Assembly: GCA_030695265.1 (NCBI GenBank)
Contig: JAUYTA010000879.1
Coordinates: 1 to 13,712, forward strand
Source: Bacteroidota bacterium
GTDB taxonomy: Bacteria; Bacteroidota; Bacteroidia; Bacteroidales; Prolixibacteraceae
Length of the DNA stretch: 13,712 nt
Direction of reading: 5' to 3'
Shown in pieces: positions 12,804 to 13,712 of this stretch; the stretch's first letter is position 1; each line of letters begins with the position of its first letter. The translations under genes and the position numbers were made by a program. Under the pieces are notes generated by a model. That model made no database searches. It had not been told where the DNA came from and saw nothing but the letters and a program-made list of their open reading frames with translations.

Positions 12804-13712
12804 ATGGATTTAATAAATAAATGCAGGATTATGCTGTTTCCCAGATTGAATAAATGGATTGCTATTGTTTTTATTATTGCTATTTCAGGAGCCGGATTTC
12901 GCGGGTATCAGTTGTACCGTTATATTTTTAATGCAAACATCCAAACGCCCGGAAGTATCATCATTCCAATTGATGCGACTTATGACCAGGTAATTGATAG
13001 CCTGAAAAAGCACCGGATTATTGCGAACTACAAGGCTTTCAACTGGGTGGCCAAACAAAAAAAATATGCAGCATCAATCAAGCCGGGTAAATATCTATTG
13101 GATAAAGGACTAAATACAAATGAGATATTGAATATGCTGAAATCCGGAAACCAACAGCCTGTTCAGGTAACTTTTAATAACCTTCGATTTTTGGAGGAGT
13201 TGGCCGGTGCGGTTTCGAAATACATTGAACCAGATTCGGTAGAGTTGATTCAAAAATTCAATGATCCGGCTATTCACGAAAAATATGGGTTTAATAAAAA
13301 TACTTTTCATTGCATGTTTATCCCAAATACCTACGAATTTTACTGGACTGCCTCCGCAGATCAATTTATGGAACGTATGTCGATGGAATACAAACGTTTT
13401 TGGACCGAGGAAAGGGTGACAAAAGCCAATGATATGGGATTAACGCGGGAAGAAGTAATGACCATTGCATCAATTGTTCAGGAAGAAACCAACAGAAGAG
13501 ACGAAAAGCCCATTGTTGCAGGCTTGTACCTGAACCGTATCAAACGTGGAATTCCTTTACAGGCTGATCCGACGGTCAAATTTGCATTGGGTAACTTCCG
13601 TATTAAACGTGTTCTACATAGCCATCTAGAGGTTGATTCACCTTACAACACTTATAGAAATCCAGGTTTACCGCCCGGTCCTATCAATTTTCCTGAATCA
13701 GGGAGTATTGAT
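12804..13712 (+). CDS. mltG: Endolytic murein transglycosylase MltG, 5' part
   Basis: MltG (YceG family) is an inner-membrane lytic transglycosylase that cuts nascent peptidoglycan strands and so terminates their growth. The frame is open to the last base, giving 303 residues of an expected 340-350. One membrane anchor (about 19-36, WIAIVFIIAISGAGF) is followed by a LysM-like segment (about 45-115) and the catalytic domain. The family signature is present: SIVQEETNRRDEKPIVAGLYLNR with the catalytic glutamate most likely E228, then LQADPTVKFALG, and NTYRNPGLPPGPI. The ATG at 12804 is in frame and gives a short cytoplasmic N-terminus; a second in-frame ATG at 12831 would also leave the anchor intact. 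The preceding promoter makes it the first gene of its unit. Confidence 0.95.
   Translation, partial: MDLINKCRIMLFPRLNKWIAIVFIIAISGAGFRGYQLYRYIFNANIQTPGSIIIPIDATYDQVIDSLKKHRIIANYKAFNWVAKQKKYAASIKPGKYLLDKGLNTNEILNMLKSGNQQPVQVTFNNLRFLEELAGAVSKYIEPDSVELIQKFNDPAIHEKYGFNKNTFHCMFIPNTYEFYWTASADQFMERMSMEYKRFWTEERVTKANDMGLTREEVMTIASIVQEETNRRDEKPIVAGLYLNRIKRGIPLQADPTVKFALGNFRIKRVLHSHLEVDSPYNTYRNPGLPPGPINFPESGSID

Overview
The window reads as a piece of a Bacteroidota chromosome, probably Bacteroidales/Marinilabiliales-like. The main reasons are repeated TAnnTTTG-type -7 promoter boxes, little use of Shine-Dalgarno sites, a DUF4494 gene, a tRNA-Glu with the G1-U72 pair I associate with this phylum, and GC-rich hairpin repeats between genes of a kind common in it. 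The placement is inferred from gene and promoter style; no marker gene was compared.

The left half (1-7676) is the distal part of a histidine biosynthesis cluster, all on the plus strand: the 3' end of hisB, then hisH, hisA, hisF and hisIE in pathway-typical order. The cluster is loose. Between the his genes lie purU (2 nt after hisB), a secreted thioredoxin-like protein, an antisense tRNA-Glu(CTC), a hairpin-armed repeat element abutting the hisA start, a SatD-like HTH gene overlapping a DUF3307 membrane-protein gene, and an unrecognised exported probable outer-membrane protein between hisF and hisIE. HisA makes PRFAR; HisH and HisF form the glutamine-dependent synthase that turns it into IGP and AICAR; HisB dehydrates IGP; HisIE does the two early steps that feed HisA. 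AICAR re-enters purine synthesis using 10-formyl-THF, the substrate of PurU.

The most unusual signal is just before the SatD-like gene (3675-3765). Three contiguous 28-bp direct repeats each carry a 20-bp palindrome of the form TATAAC-N8-GTTATA. The last palindrome lies between the -33 and -7 elements of a good Bacteroidota promoter that seems to start transcription at or next to the ATG. This looks like an autoregulated two-gene module (cyclase-like sensor plus HTH, then a polytopic membrane protein) inside the his operon and reading toward hisF.

The right half (7677-13712) holds typA/bipA with its own promoter and a strong terminator; a helical protein of unknown function with a three-times repeated motif; a bidirectional terminator; two minus-strand genes (DUF4494 protein and an A-type flavodiiron protein); and the 5' part of mltG, cut by the window end, behind a clear promoter.

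No stretch over about 300 bases lacks a gene. The larger gaps (2756-2946, 7677-7865, 9672-9879, 12579-12803) hold the repeat element, terminators and promoters described below. I saw no transposase, CRISPR array, phage gene or rRNA.
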